Origin: Ornithodoros turicata
Taxonomy: Eukaryota; Arthropoda; Arachnida; Ixodida; Argasidae
Direction: 5' to 3'
Assembly: GCF_037126465.1 (NCBI RefSeq)
Contig: NC_088209.1
Location: 21,519,146-21,583,145, forward strand
Length of the DNA stretch: 64,000 nt
The translations under genes and the position numbers were made by a program. How positions within the stretch are numbered: position 1 is the stretch's first letter; each line of letters begins with the position of its first letter. Below the pieces are notes generated by a model. The model had not been told where the DNA came from. It saw only the letters and a list, made by a program, of their open reading frames with translations, and searched no databases. This document shows, one piece after another, positions 44,301 through 53,624 of the stretch.

Positions 44301-47300
44301 CTGGGCAGTTTTCACCATCCAAATAGAAGACTCTGACGGGACCCAAGCAGGCACAAATTATCAGGAAGTTCGAATCGAGAGACTGAATTAAATGGGTTGC
44401 AGTGTATGCTCACCTGTTTAGGACATTTGTGTAGAGCCGCGTGTACATGCCCTTGCCTGGACCCCCAGCTGAGAAAGATCCACCTCCACCCATCATCATG
44501 TTAAGCACGCAGAAGGCAATAAAATCTGGATCCTGATGAGAACAGCTCTCTAAGCCCAGTACAAAGTGAGCCAGATCGGGAATAGGAGATCCAGGGCATA
44601 TATTCGATAAATCTTTCGTCGTCTGCAAGAATATAAACCACATGAGACTTGTGGGACTGCTATAGTGTACTAATTTTCTGTTGTTTTTTTTTTACAGAAG
44701 GGCATTCCCTATTTCGTGTTTTAAGCACAATGTCCTCATAGCCTGCAGTGCAGAATTACTGAAAAGTTGCTGGCGTATATGTACTACACTAGTAGTACCA
44801 TGTGCGACAAATTTCTTAAGGCAACAAAAAATCAACTTTGTGTCAGTTTTGATATTGCCTTTAACATAGTATCTTGAGCTACAACACAGGGTATTTGACA
44901 TATGTCAGAGGTATTGGTTGTTGTCGTTGATCATGTGTTAATGCCGCAAAGCAACTGTTTCTATGAGCGGCATCTGAGGTATTGGTACCGCCTCAGAAAA
45001 CTATGCTCTCTTCTGGGAAAGCTCCACACGCATATGCATTGATAAGCAGTCCTATTACCTTGACGATGCCTCCAGTGTACTGTGCCAGTGATGCATCTGG
45101 CTCCAAACCCTTGTCAAGAACCAATTCCTGGTTTTCCTTCCATATCGGTGGTTTTTCCACAAAGTACCTAAAGCAACGAGAAGTACATGTGACACCACGG
45201 ACAACGAAATAGAACGGTTAGTACCTAAGCCTTACTTCTGCACTTCCTCTACTAGGGCCTTGTGTTCCACTCCCACAGCAGCGACGACCATTCTTTCGGG
45301 AGTATGGTGATGGCTCAGGTATGTGAAAAGAACCCCGCGGTTGATCACGGGGATGTTTTCTTTGGGGCAGAGCTTTGGGAGCCCAAGGGTGTTGTCGGCA
45401 TAGCCAGCCTGCGATCACGGAATGGATGTTAAAGCGGATCAAACGGAAGATATTCCGAACAGGAAAAAAAACAGCGCAAAAAACTGGACGGAGAGAAGAC
45501 ACACGTACACAGTCTCAGTCCAGTTTTTTGTGCTGTTTTTTCCCTGTCCAAGATGTACCAACCTAACCACGTCACTGCTTTCTTTTATTTTTTTATGCTT
45601 GTTACGCTACATCGCCTTGCGGCATAGAGCAGCAGGGGTACAGCGGGGGGCCTTAACAAAAATATTTGAAGTCCTAGTGAAGTCCACCTGTACCCAGAGG
45701 TGAATCCAGGATTCTACTGAGGGGGGTAAAGTATGGAACAGCATACTACAGACGCCGACCGAGTTTTCAGACTTCAAGGAGACACGAAGTCAGTTCGAAT
45801 TTTTAGTCAACGGTGAATCCACTTTATTTCAGAAGCCTTCACTCCCAGCATTGAAAGTGGCATTAAAACAGTATCTATATGTGTCTGCTTCGCAGCACGG
45901 ATATGCAACAATGTATCAAGACGAATTTCAGCAAGTGTAGCATACTGTCCTTGTATACATCCATCAGTGCAATCACCACAGCAAGGATTGTCACTGTGGA
46001 CGGGGTGCATCAACATTCTTGTCGCTGCCGTCACTTTTACCTTTCACCTTTTTTCTATATTGTCGGTGCCAAACACGACGTCGATGCTAACCAATGCTAA
46101 CGCTGACGTCACCTTAGTCTTGATCGTCGATGAATTTGCATGTTTGCCTCTACTGAACACGTCTTGGCAGTTACACGTCTAGAGCCTGATATATTTTCGG
46201 GAAATATTTTTTTCTAAATTCGGGGGGTAAAGATCACGTAAATGAACATGTGCTTTAAATTCATGCATATTCGGGGTGAAAAACTTCCAGTATGCTAAAT
46301 TCAGTGGAAATGGGGCTCAGCTACTCAAACCAACTGTACTGGTTTGGTACAAACTGCGATTATACGCCGATTCGCGATCCGATTCGCTGAGCAAGCGCCT
46401 GTTTTAATCGTGCGATGATGCACCCACAGAATTTGTCACAAGCTAAGTGCAAAGTAACCAGTGGCAAGGAAACAGACAAGAGGAGTAAAGAGAGATAAAC
46501 ACACTGATCTCCCTCAACTTCTCTTGTCTGCGTCCTTACCGCTTACCTTGCACTTAGTTATGCACCAACAGGCCCTAATTTTGACTCTTCTACGATTTGT
46601 CACAAGTGTTGTTTTTCTTACTGGTTAACTAAGGCACACACACACACAAAACACAGCTCTTTGAAGCCATTCTACTACTTTTGGATGGAGAATTTGAAAA
46701 ATGTCAATTTCTGTCCATGATAGGCAAGCCTAAGCGATGGGCAAGACACGTAAACAAATACAAACATGAAGGCTCAAAGCCTTCGTGTTTGTACCTTGTT
46801 TTGAGCCTTCGTGTTTGTGTTTGTTTACGTGTCTTGCCCATCGCTCAGGCTTGCCTATCATGGAATTTATCCACCAGCTAGACTGCATTTACGCCATTCA
46901 GTCAATTTCTGTCGATCTCGCCACCTTGCTGTTCCTCAATATGGAAATGCAAAACTGTTCCAACCGTTCCAACTCACAGCATGAACCATTTCCATGAGTA
47001 ACTGCTCTTGGTCTGGCTTCATGGAGACGTCTTCCAACTCATATTCGATTGCTTGTCTAGCATTTTCTACCTGGTGACACACAAAACATTTGCAATTAGT
47101 AATACTAAAGGTGGGCACGAAAAATTACGAACGTGCTGAAATCGTAGAAGGTGCTGAACTTTGATTAGGAACTGAAAACAAATTCACCTCTTCTTCTCTG
47201 AAAGATGGCCGTAAGACGACATCGCCAAGTAGCTTTATGACAGGTCCTAGTCCCCTGCTATCTGCTGACATGGCATAGATCATTGTGTCCCTACAATGAA

Positions 47301-49709
47301 AATAAAATTTATCAGAAAATTTCCACTAGAAAGAAGGTCACACTAAGGTGATATCAATATGCAGCAAGCAAAGTTACCACTAGTACTTCAGCGACCCTGT
47401 ATCATGCATTCCTATGCAGATAGACACAAATTTCTGGTTGCAAGTACAGACGGTTCGGCAATCTTCTTTTTACAATGGTTTACAAGAAATGCTGAAGGTA
47501 GTGTGTAAAACCCAAATCGTACCCAGTTCCCCTAAAGAGTAGCCTTAACAAAGTACATATATGTAAGAAGGCACCTCTATCTTTCACATGCTTTAATATT
47601 CAGCTGTAGCCTCCATGTACAGTGCTGGAATGTGCCGGAAGTAAGGAATGTGCCGGAGTGTGTTCTGTAAACTGTTGTCCGACACTGTACTACAGCTACA
47701 TCAGTGTCTTCCCAAATGGTTCCAAATGGCAGTGTCTTCCCATGTGAGTATAAAAGGCTTGCATAGTTTGCACAGACACATCAGACGGACAACACAAACA
47801 CCTGTCCATTTGACGCTCTTACAACGGTCAGCCAGCACTGATGAGATGATCTGGACAAAGCATGGTGAATCACGATACTCACCTTGAACTCTGGCAGTCA
47901 CATATACCACTCTGCCTTTCAAGCTCTCGTAGAACTGCATCCCTGTCCCGGAACTCTTTTGTTGACTGCAGCATCCAAAACAGAGAGATTGCAACGATAC
48001 GAACACCTTAAAAGTCCCAGTCACGTAGAATGGGTGAAATGTATACGTACACCAAAAGCCAGCTTTTCCAAGAAATGCGATATGCCGCTTGGGTAAGGGG
48101 CCTCATATCGTGACCCAGAATCGATTACGACTGCAAAGAAAGTCATAATGGTATGATGGCAGCAACGTATACTAACTAGCACAGTCTGCAACCGATATTT
48201 CAGCTCCAAATATTTGGACTTTCACGCTTTTCGGACATTTTTTTGCATTGCATTTTCTCTCCGTGGCCTTGCCTCTTTTTCAGACGCGTTCCAAAACTTC
48301 AGGATAGCTGATGGAATGTTGTGAAGTGAAGATGATCGGACGTGGACAAGTGCCCAATTCTGCCCAGAACAAACTAATGACAACGTTGTTGTCCAGGTTC
48401 TCGACCTGCCGCCACAACGTTCAGAATGGTGTAGATGACGGTGGCAGTGACAAAGAGGTTGCAGTTGCACCCCCGTCAACCACATCGATCCTGACGGCAG
48501 TCACTACGCTCACGGAAGTGTGTCACGACAGGGTACGCACGCTTCCAGAAATTCGCAGTGATGCGTTATCCCGTCCCCACGAATGAAGCAAACTCGTGTC
48601 GACAGTTATTTCGAGCCAGTGTGAGAGCCCAAATGAAGTTTTTTTTTTTTGAAACATTGAAGATTTAAGTCTAAAACCTCAGACTGATTTTGTGGCTCCT
48701 TCGAGCCCGAAAAAACGGTCGGCAACTGTAAATATGTTTCCAGCTTGTCGGTGTCACGACCTACTACAGTAGAGTGACTGTGTCAACTGCACCCCTTTCC
48801 AGTACTGCACTTTGGAGACTGGAGGAGCCACCGGCGATTGGCCATTTATTGCTTCTTGCGCTGCTTAATACCTTGTACGAAAGCTTACTTTAGGACCACT
48901 GGGTATGTGTTTGAAAAATTATAACGTGATAATCATCATCAATCTACACGCTTTGATCGGAGTTCTATCTTCGCTGCTGTCTCCTACCATAGCGCGCCAT
49001 TCAAAATTTCAACTGTCCAATCACAATGGAGGTTCTCTTTCAAACATCAATGCTTAAGGTTTCATCACTACTATGCGTTTCACTTAAGTTTAGCCATTTT
49101 TCGCTTGTGTTCAGTTTATTTGTCAGAAGTGGGTATACTTTCATTATTGTCACTCTTTTCTTTCTTTTTAGCTGTAACCATGCCCCCCCTTCTCCATGTA
49201 ACAGCCTCCGCAGGCACTTTTCGGAGTAAATAAATTGACTAATTGATTGATCACACAGGATCTGAATCACCATCCAGACAGGACCCTCCATAGGTGTCTC
49301 ACTTTTATGACATGTTGTGGTGACCAGTAGAATGTTGTGGGTCATGTTCAGTGTACAGATGAAGCTGAGTATCCTGCCCGTTCCACTCGGGTATATATAA
49401 AACTCCACTCGTGTACGTGCGCATGTAGTGTGTTATATGCACGAAAAAGTACAGCCCATCTGTACCCCTCACTTACCCCCTACAGTGCAGAACTGTCCGA
49501 ATTTGTTCTCCGATGCCACCCTCAACCCATTCTCCAACGTCGTCACCTCTGTGTCGTGTCGGAATGAGGAAGGCACAGCATAAATTGGCTTTGGAAGGTT
49601 GCGTACAGGTTCCGACAAGGGAGTCTTGTTTATCTGCTCAGCTGATGGCAAGTCGGTAGAGGTACAAAGAAAGCGTCTCCCAGCGTGTCGAATGTCTTGC
49701 CGTAGTGTG
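41231..49709 (-). CDS. PMPCA: Mitochondrial processing peptidase alpha subunit (eleven exons located)
   Basis: The regulatory alpha subunit of the matrix peptidase that removes targeting presequences from imported proteins; it works as a heterodimer with the catalytic beta subunit. Exons on the minus strand, 5' to 3': 49709-49477, 48130-48051, 47965-47883, 47290-47188, 47070-46978, 45408-45236, 45167-45059, 44622-44414, 43305-43215, 43144-43082 and 41336-41231. All junctions are GT-AG and keep frame, giving about 447 residues of a family near 525. The alpha-specific glycine-rich loop ([14 protein letters not shown]) is intact in exon 8. The helix equivalent to the beta subunit zinc site reads [11 protein letters not shown], lacking HxxEH, as expected for alpha. 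The initiating Met and first presequence exon, and about the last 70 residues, were not found. Confidence 0.95.
41476..42916. mobile_element. pogo/Tigger-like element in a PMPCA intron
   Basis: Left end CAGCAGCCATCCGATTTTTC, right end (inverted) CAGTAGCCTACCATTTTTCC, each flanked by TA (41474-41475 and 42917-42918), the target duplication of the Tc1/mariner/pogo group. 1441 bp; the interior shows only broken frames. Further right ends of the same type stand at about 44160-44223 and 48660-48728. Confidence 0.65.
43082..43144 (-). CDS. PMPCA: PMPCA micro-exon of 21 codons
   Basis: Acceptor CTCCCTTTTCAG, donor GTGAGTTG, phase 0 at both ends. Encodes [12 protein letters not shown] and AAMAGRIAH, aligning to the helix before the E-L-x-R-A-K-T-Q-L block. 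Confidence 0.88.
43215..43305 (-). CDS. PMPCA: PMPCA exon
   Basis: Acceptor TTGTCACTGAAG (a poor pyrimidine tract, but the only one that keeps frame), donor GTATTTAG. Encodes [20 protein letters not shown] and [10 protein letters not shown], conserved with W-M-Y-N-A-T and [13 protein letters not shown]. Confidence 0.9.
43690..43925 (+). repeat. Internal segment of the pogo-like family, copy a
   Basis: Shares an ordered block series with 48400-48600 (plus) and, in reverse, with 45840-46010: GGCAGTGACAAAGAGGTTGC, CCCCGTCAAC, ACTACGCT, CAGAAATTC, and a peptide reading [18 protein letters not shown]. The protein-level resemblance among the copies is only suggestive of a former coding region. Confidence 0.5.
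43950..44070. repeat. 121-bp almost perfect palindrome with one-base centre
   Basis: Sixty-base arms around a single T. Left arm: ATCCATGACGAAAAACCC, GAGACTGGGAAAAAGACG, AAAAACAGACGACACAACAC, AAAG. The right arm is its complement with one mismatch (GAG against GAC). It is preceded by GCAAGCGAGCTGGTGGC, which also occurs near 7727 and, slightly altered, at 53378, in each case upstream of CGAGACTA-type sequence. Confidence 0.95.
44414..44622 (-). CDS. PMPCA: PMPCA exon with glycine-rich substrate loop
   Basis: Acceptor TTATATTCTTGCAG, donor GTGAGCATAC. Encodes [40 protein letters not shown] and [11 protein letters not shown](R). The glycine-rich loop is the part of the alpha subunit that handles the presequence substrate. 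Confidence 0.95.
44936..44975 (-). mobile_element. SINE tail fragment
   Basis: GCCGCAAAGCAACTGTTTCT, ATGAGCGGCATC matches the tail of SINE copies 5 and 7 read in the same orientation. No head is present. Confidence 0.5.
45059..45167 (-). CDS. PMPCA: PMPCA exon
   Basis: Acceptor CTCGTTGCTTTAG, donor GTAATAGG (non-consensus at +3 to +6 but in frame). Encodes [20 protein letters not shown] and [21 protein letters not shown] is conserved. Confidence 0.9.
45236..45408 (-). CDS. PMPCA: PMPCA exon
   Basis: Acceptor GTGATCGCAG, donor GTAAGGC. Encodes [40 protein letters not shown] and [17 protein letters not shown](K), including the N-T-L-G-x-P/H and G-V-E-H blocks of the family. Confidence 0.93.
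45445..45555. repeat. Imperfect hairpin in a PMPCA intron
   Basis: The left arm AACAGGAAAAAAAACAGCGC, AAAAAACTGGAC pairs with GTCCAGTTTTTTGTGCTGTT, TTTTCCCTGTC on the right. The spacer of about 45 bases contains ACACGTACACAGTCTC. Confidence 0.75.
45800..46140 (-). repeat. Internal segment of the pogo-like family, copy b
   Basis: In reverse orientation reads [20 protein letters not shown], comparable with copies a and c. Broken outside this segment. Confidence 0.45.
46438..46566. repeat. Imperfect hairpin in a PMPCA intron
   Basis: The left arm CTAAGTGCAAAGTAACCAGT, GGCAAGGAAACAGACAAGAG pairs imperfectly with CTCTTGTCTGCGTCCTTACC, GCTTACCTTGCACTTAG. Third unrelated hairpin in this gene. Confidence 0.75.
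46714..46864. repeat. 151-bp hairpin with about 63-bp arms
   Basis: The left arm TCCATGATAGGCAAGCCTAA, GCGATGGGCAAGACACGTAA, ACAAATACAAACATGAAGGC pairs with the complement ending GCCTATCATGGA. The loop of about 20 bases repeats part of the arm (GCCTTCGTGTTTGTACC). It lies in a PMPCA intron and would be transcribed with that gene. Confidence 0.9.
46978..47070 (-). CDS. PMPCA: PMPCA exon
   Basis: Acceptor GTGTGTCACCAG, donor GTGAGTTGG. Encodes [20 protein letters not shown] and [11 protein letters not shown] in phase 0 at both ends. The ELEDxxxxPDxExLLxEMxH pattern matches alpha subunits. Confidence 0.92.
47188..47290 (-). CDS. PMPCA: PMPCA exon
   Basis: Acceptor TTTTCATTGTAG, donor GTGAAT. 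Completes Arg and encodes [20 protein letters not shown] and [14 protein letters not shown]. The D-T-x-x-Y-A-x-S-A-D-S block is diagnostic of the family. Confidence 0.92.
47883..47965 (-). CDS. PMPCA: PMPCA exon
   Basis: Acceptor ATGCTGCAG, donor GTGAGTATCG. Encodes [20 protein letters not shown] and ICDCQSSR; the GICDCQ(S/T)SRD block is conserved in alpha subunits. Ends in phase 2 (AG). Confidence 0.9.
48051..48130 (-). CDS. PMPCA: PMPCA exon, inactive zinc-site helix
   Basis: Acceptor CTTTCTTTGCAG. Encodes [20 protein letters not shown] and LEKLAFG, with donor GTACGTAT. This is the segment where beta subunits carry HxxEH; here the residues are HFLEK, confirming the non-catalytic alpha type. 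Confidence 0.9.
48181..48728. mobile_element. pogo/Tigger-like element, copy c
   Basis: Left end ACAGTCTGCAACCGATATTT, right end (inverted) CAGTTGCCGACCGTTTTTTC, with the internal segment shared with copies a and b at 48400-48600. A TA follows the right end; the left TA has mutated. Lies in the intron between the first two located PMPCA exons. Confidence 0.6.
49477..49709 (-). CDS. PMPCA: PMPCA exon with presequence remainder and mature N-terminus
   Basis: Acceptor CATATTTCAG. Encodes [20 protein letters not shown], an Arg-rich, acid-poor stretch typical of a mitochondrial targeting presequence, followed by the mature start [15 protein letters not shown] and [12 protein letters not shown]. 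Ends in phase 1 (GGG G) before GTAAGTG. An upstream exon ending with two bases of a codon is required and was not identified. Confidence 0.9.
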
Positions 49710-51324
49710 CTGAAATATGCAGGACGATGAGCAATTGCTAGATGCTATGTGATCACAAAAACAGTTATTAGTATTCATGAATACGTAAAATTAGGCTTAA
49801 AAACTGGCCAGGGGTTAACCGCTGTACTCTTGCTCAGCCCTGAGGGATCCCTGCGCTTCGAAGGTCACGTCCACTAGTTTTGGCAATGCATTGGGCGCGT
49901 GCACTATGCACTGCCAAAGTTACTGGAAGAATCCCTCGAAGCGCAAGGATCCCTCAGGGCTGAGTGAGAATACGGTGGTAAGACAAGGTTCCAGATACAG
50001 AACCAGTGATGTCTGTATGCTGTACTGATGAAATTGGCATGCAGGCTCCAACCTGCTAATTGGCTCGGGAATATGAGAACATGGAGCAGGAGGAAGGTGT
50101 TCAGCTTCTAATCAATTTTCGGATGAAAAATTAAGAATATTTGTGCATGTTTTGTATGTTGTATACGCATATTTACCTAGCATACTATAATTCTAAGACC
50201 CAGTGCCGGCTTATACGGGTGTGGCATTCCCCCCTGAGCCCGCCTCAATGGGCGCTAAAAGGACACCTCTCGGACAGGACAACAAAAACAGAAATCAAAT
50301 CAATAACACAGGTGGTATAGTGGGGGGACGCGACTTTCCCCATTTGTTGCACCCGGAGGCGAAAAGTAGACGCCGGCCCTGCTACGACCCTCTTAGTTAT
50401 GCTTCGTACACGACAGATATGTAGGTGCGAAAGTATATTGTCATCCTGTTACTCATGTAAGCCTATTACAGCTCTTATGAATGCGGACATGACAATAACT
50501 GCGGGTGAAATAGCTTAGCGTTGCTGCTCGTGTGCGGAACATCAGCTTTGCTTCACCACTATTTTACTGCGCAGAACACTTCCCACTTAGCTATCACATC
50601 GACTTCAATTCGTCATCTAATATTTTATGAGTCTATGAGTACCAAACTCAACAACAACGGTATGAGAATACTCTACCATTTCATCAATTCTTTGATACTT
50701 TTCGGCATCACACGCGAGGATCCTGTCGCCATCTTTAGTACACACGGTATTGAGCTGTTAAATGCTACAGCTATCCAAATGTTAAATAATCAATGTTAAT
50801 CAATCAAGTATGCTAACAAATATGTAGCCATCAATTTCAAATTTTCTACATGTGCCTTTATTATGACTTTTAACTATTTTATATATTTTATATTAGATCA
50901 CACAAAACCACCACTGCGCTCCACGCTCCACTACGATGCCGCATGTCAAGATGGTCGCGCCCAGAGTCACGCGCTTAATATGGTTTGGGTTTGCATGATG
51001 AAATATTTCCTTTCTTTTTTCTTAATAAACGTATCCACCCTCGCCGTATGTAAGGATGTTGTAGTAGAAGAAAACGATGATGATCTTCGGGGTCACGCGC
51101 GAGTGTGTGTACGGCGCTGGTTGGTGGAATAAAGATTATTCTTTGGAAGCACGAGAAGGTCGGCTGGTCAGTGGTACAGAAAACGCGAATGACCCTTCAA
51201 CTGGTTGACATCTTTCCTGACTCAACATTTTGTGAAAATTTGAACGTTTCCTTAGACGCTAAACATGTACGTAACGCAAGCACCATCAACCTTTACGTTG
51301 AAAATAGTGAGCTTTTTGTTTCAG
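49710..51324. other. Region between PMPCA and HEN1, presumably holding both 5' ends
   Basis: The two genes point away from each other. The missing first PMPCA exon and any HEN1 5' untranslated exon should lie here, but neither was recognised. It contains an inverted repeat (49833-49964) and otherwise unassigned sequence with short open frames. Confidence 0.4.
49833..49964. repeat. Inverted repeat upstream of PMPCA
   Basis: Outer arms CTCAGCCCTGAGGGATCCCT, GCGCTTCGA and the complement GAAGCGCAAGGATCC, CTCAGGGCTGAG; inner arms around TTTGGCAATGCAT and TGCACTGCCAAAG. The arms are interrupted by unmatched bases. About 130 bp in total. Confidence 0.85.
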
Positions 51325-51444
51325 AATAGCTATATGGACGTCGACTTAGAAGAGCGTAATGTTGTGAAGTTCGACCCACCAGTAAGCACGCAACGGTATA
51401 AAGCTACGTACGACATTCTCGCCAAGGCTCCCGACGTCACCAGT
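51325..51444 (+). CDS. HENMT1: HEN1 exon with likely start codon
   Basis: Acceptor GCTTTTTGTTTCAG. Encodes MDVDLEERNVVKFDPPVSTQ and RYKATYDILAKAPDVTS from the ATG at 51334; family members have F-x-P-P-x-x-x-Q-R-Y here. Donor GTAAGT, phase 0. The bases before ATG would be untranslated or the end of an upstream coding exon, since the frame stays open. Confidence 0.88.
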
Positions 51445-53624
51445 GTAAGTGGAAGTCGTGAATGTCACAGATTAATAAACGGTATTCTCATGTTTTGCTC
51501 GCAACTGAAATTTGGAAATCGTTCGTTTCGTATGTCACTCTTTTCCAAGTGTGTGAAAGTATGTGCAACATTTGCTACATACAGGTCGTCGACTTCGGCT
51601 GCGCATCTGGACACTTCCTAAAGTTCCTGAAGAGACTGGAACAAGTAACAGATATCGCTCTAGTAGACACCAGTTACGGATGCCTCGACGAAGCGTGGCG
51701 TTTGGCAAGGCCTCTCGTTTGGGAATGCCTCAACAGACGAGCGCGGAACCTGAGCATTAAACTCTATTGTGGGAGTGTGGCCCATAAAGACACTCGGCTG
51801 CGTCACTTCGATGCTGTCACCTGCATCGAGCTGTAAGATTCCTACGGGTGCTGTCGGTACAGAAGCTTAATCATGTACACTTGCTTTAGCATTGAGCACC
51901 TTCAACAAGAAGACCTTCTGCTCCTGCCGGAGACCATATTCGATCATGTGTCTCCCAAGATAGCGGTCATCACGACGCCTAACAAGGACTTCAACGTTGT
52001 GTTTCCCAACATGCAGGGCATGCGCCATTGGGACCATAAGTTTGAATGGACTAGGGAAGAGTTTCAACAATGGTAAGCATATGCACAGTATAGGAACTAT
52101 GTGGAGAATAATTTGTGAATAATTTTACAGGTGCTCAAAAATTGTACAGAGGTACCCCGATTACACGGTGGACTACTCAGGTGTTGGTGATGCCCCTAGC
52201 AGTGAGTTTGAAGGCGTGGGGCACTGCAGCCAAATTGCAATTTTCGTCCGCCGAAATAGTACCACCCCCAACAACAACAACAGGGACCCTGCTGTTGCTG
52301 ACAATCTTATTTATGACCTGGTGAGGTTTGAGTCGCAAGTTGTCGTACACGTTAAGATTTATACAGGGATTTTTTCTTATCCTTCGCAGAGTTTTTTTTT
52401 TATAAGGAAGCAATGAGAGCAGCATACATGTCGGTTTTGCAGTTGAGCTATATGGCATTCTCTTGCAGGAAGTATGTAACTACGACTACCTAAAAATTTA
52501 TTAATTCACTCTTTCATTACAAAATTTTGGGCGAGAGCAAGATAGCAGAGTGGGAGCAAGTCCTTGTTGAAAGCCATTCTAGCTTTTAAAAATCCTGAAA
52601 CGAGCGTGTGCTATGAAGTATCCATCGCCATTAATTAATGAATTTAAGGTCTCCAAGAGGACGTCTGCCTCAACCGCAAAGGTGACATCTAAGCTGCTCT
52701 CACGGCTTTTTTTCTCTAACATCTGTAAAGAATAAGAAGTAATGTCCTGTATATTAGGACTTCATGTTTTCTTCAAAATTCGCGGTGCAGCGAAATGATT
52801 TGGATTCCCTTCCGCACTTAGCTGCCGTATTTTGTAAGGCTCAATACATCAAAATATTCGGTACAACGAAAGAAACGGTGTTCCCTATGAGCTTTGCTAT
52901 GTCCAGGCCCAACTGTATTTTCTGTCCTTCACGAGGAAGGACACTTGTGTGGTAGTCTTATTATGAAATGACACTCTAGCCGCGAATGGGACTTTACGGC
53001 CTTACAGACATGTGCCTGGGTAACCCAGTCAGTCCGTACAGTCCCATTCGCTGCTAGCAAGTCAGGAAGTAGAGTGTCTGAGGAATGAATGACGCGGGAG
53101 CATGTCCCGTAAACTTTTGTCCAGCACTGTATACCGGGTGTCTCAGTTAAATCCCAGGGCTAAATAGGGCTGCTTTAGAAGTTAGCTCTTTTCACGAAAC
53201 TCATTTGAATTTTTATTTAAATAATGAGCGCCTCCCGATCATTCACGCGGTGCGCATCTTGTAGGCGGTATTGGACAGATATAAATGAAAGTTATTCGAT
53301 TAGTGCACCGGTTCGGGAATTATTTATCCCGGGGGTTTAACTGAGACTCTCGGTATAGCAATGAAAAAATGGCTAGGAAGCAAGTGAGCTGGTGAAGATA
53401 ATGCATAATGTAAAAACCCCGAGACTAGGGAACACGAAGGGACAGACACAACACGAAGTCTCAACTTCGAGAATTTCTAGGGTTTGAAGTTTGAGGAGAG
53501 CTGCAGAGAGCTGGATCTTGTTACGCATCCTTGTGGCATCGTTGAGAAGTTTAATGATTACAAAATCAAATGTTGTTGTCTGTTGTTGCAGGTCACAGAG
53601 TGCATTCATCCTGGGAGAGATTGA
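51334..53624 (+). CDS. HENMT1: Small-RNA 2'-O-methyltransferase HEN1
   Basis: Adds a 2'-O-methyl group to the 3' end of piRNAs and some siRNAs, protecting them from tailing and trimming; it acts with Piwi/Argonaute-bound RNAs. Exons: 51334-51444 (from ATG; the exon reaches an acceptor at 51325), 51585-51832, 51890-52072, 52131-52320 and, tentatively, 53592-53624. Junctions are GT-AG and in frame. Visible motifs: SAM-binding VVDFGCASGHFLKF, metal-binding CIELIEHL (E-x-x-E-H), TTPNKDFNVVFP and DHKFEWTREEFQ, whose His is the fourth expected metal ligand. About 254 residues, the length of a catalytic domain without long extensions. The proposed last exon (VTECIHPGRD, stop) is the weakest part; AATAAA at about 53728 fits a 3' end there. 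Confidence 0.93.
51585..51832 (+). CDS. HENMT1: HEN1 exon, SAM-binding fold
   Basis: Acceptor TTTGCTACATACAG, donor GTAAGATT. Encodes VVDFGCASGHFLKFLKRLEQ, VTDIALVDTS, LYCGSVAHKDTRLRHFDAVT and CIEL. The L-Y-x-G-S-V-x-x-x-D-x-R block is typical of the family. Ends in phase 2. Confidence 0.94.
51890..52072 (+). CDS. HENMT1: HEN1 exon, metal-binding and target block
   Basis: Acceptor CACTTGCTTTAG, donor GTAAGCAT. Encodes IEHLQQEDLLLLPETIFDHV, SPKIAVITTPNKDFNVVFPN and HWDHKFEWTREEFQQ(W). Supplies the second Glu and both His expected as metal ligands. Confidence 0.95.
52131..52320 (+). CDS. HENMT1: HEN1 exon, end of methyltransferase domain
   Basis: Acceptor GAATAATTTTACAG, donor GTGAGGTTTG. Encodes CSKIVQRYPDYTVDYSGVGD, FEGVGHCSQIAIFVRRN, followed by an Asn-rich stretch (STTPNNNNRD) and LIYDL. 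G-V-G and G-x-C-x-Q-I-A-x-F are conserved. Confidence 0.93.
53132..53355. mobile_element. 224-bp MITE with TA target duplication
   Basis: Ends TACCGGGTGTCTCAGTTAAA and (inverted) TACCGAGAGTCTCAGTTAAA, each flanked by TA (53130-53131 and 53356-53357). Lies in the last HEN1 intron as modelled. Non-coding. Confidence 0.8.
53592..53624 (+). CDS. HENMT1: Possible last HEN1 exon
   Basis: Acceptor GTCTGTTGTTGCAG in the correct phase. Reads VTECIHPGRD and a TGA stop; joined to the previous exon it gives YDLVTECIHP, comparable to the Y-x-L-V-x-x-x-x-x-P that follows the catalytic domain in relatives. AATAAA lies about 100 bp downstream. Confidence 0.4.
   Translation, partial: VTECIHPGRD

Noticed and set aside
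50929..50992. Possible first PMPCA exon on the minus strand (a short Arg-rich frame starting MRHRSGAW)
   Set aside because: The composition suits a mitochondrial presequence, but no donor gives the required phase with good consensus.
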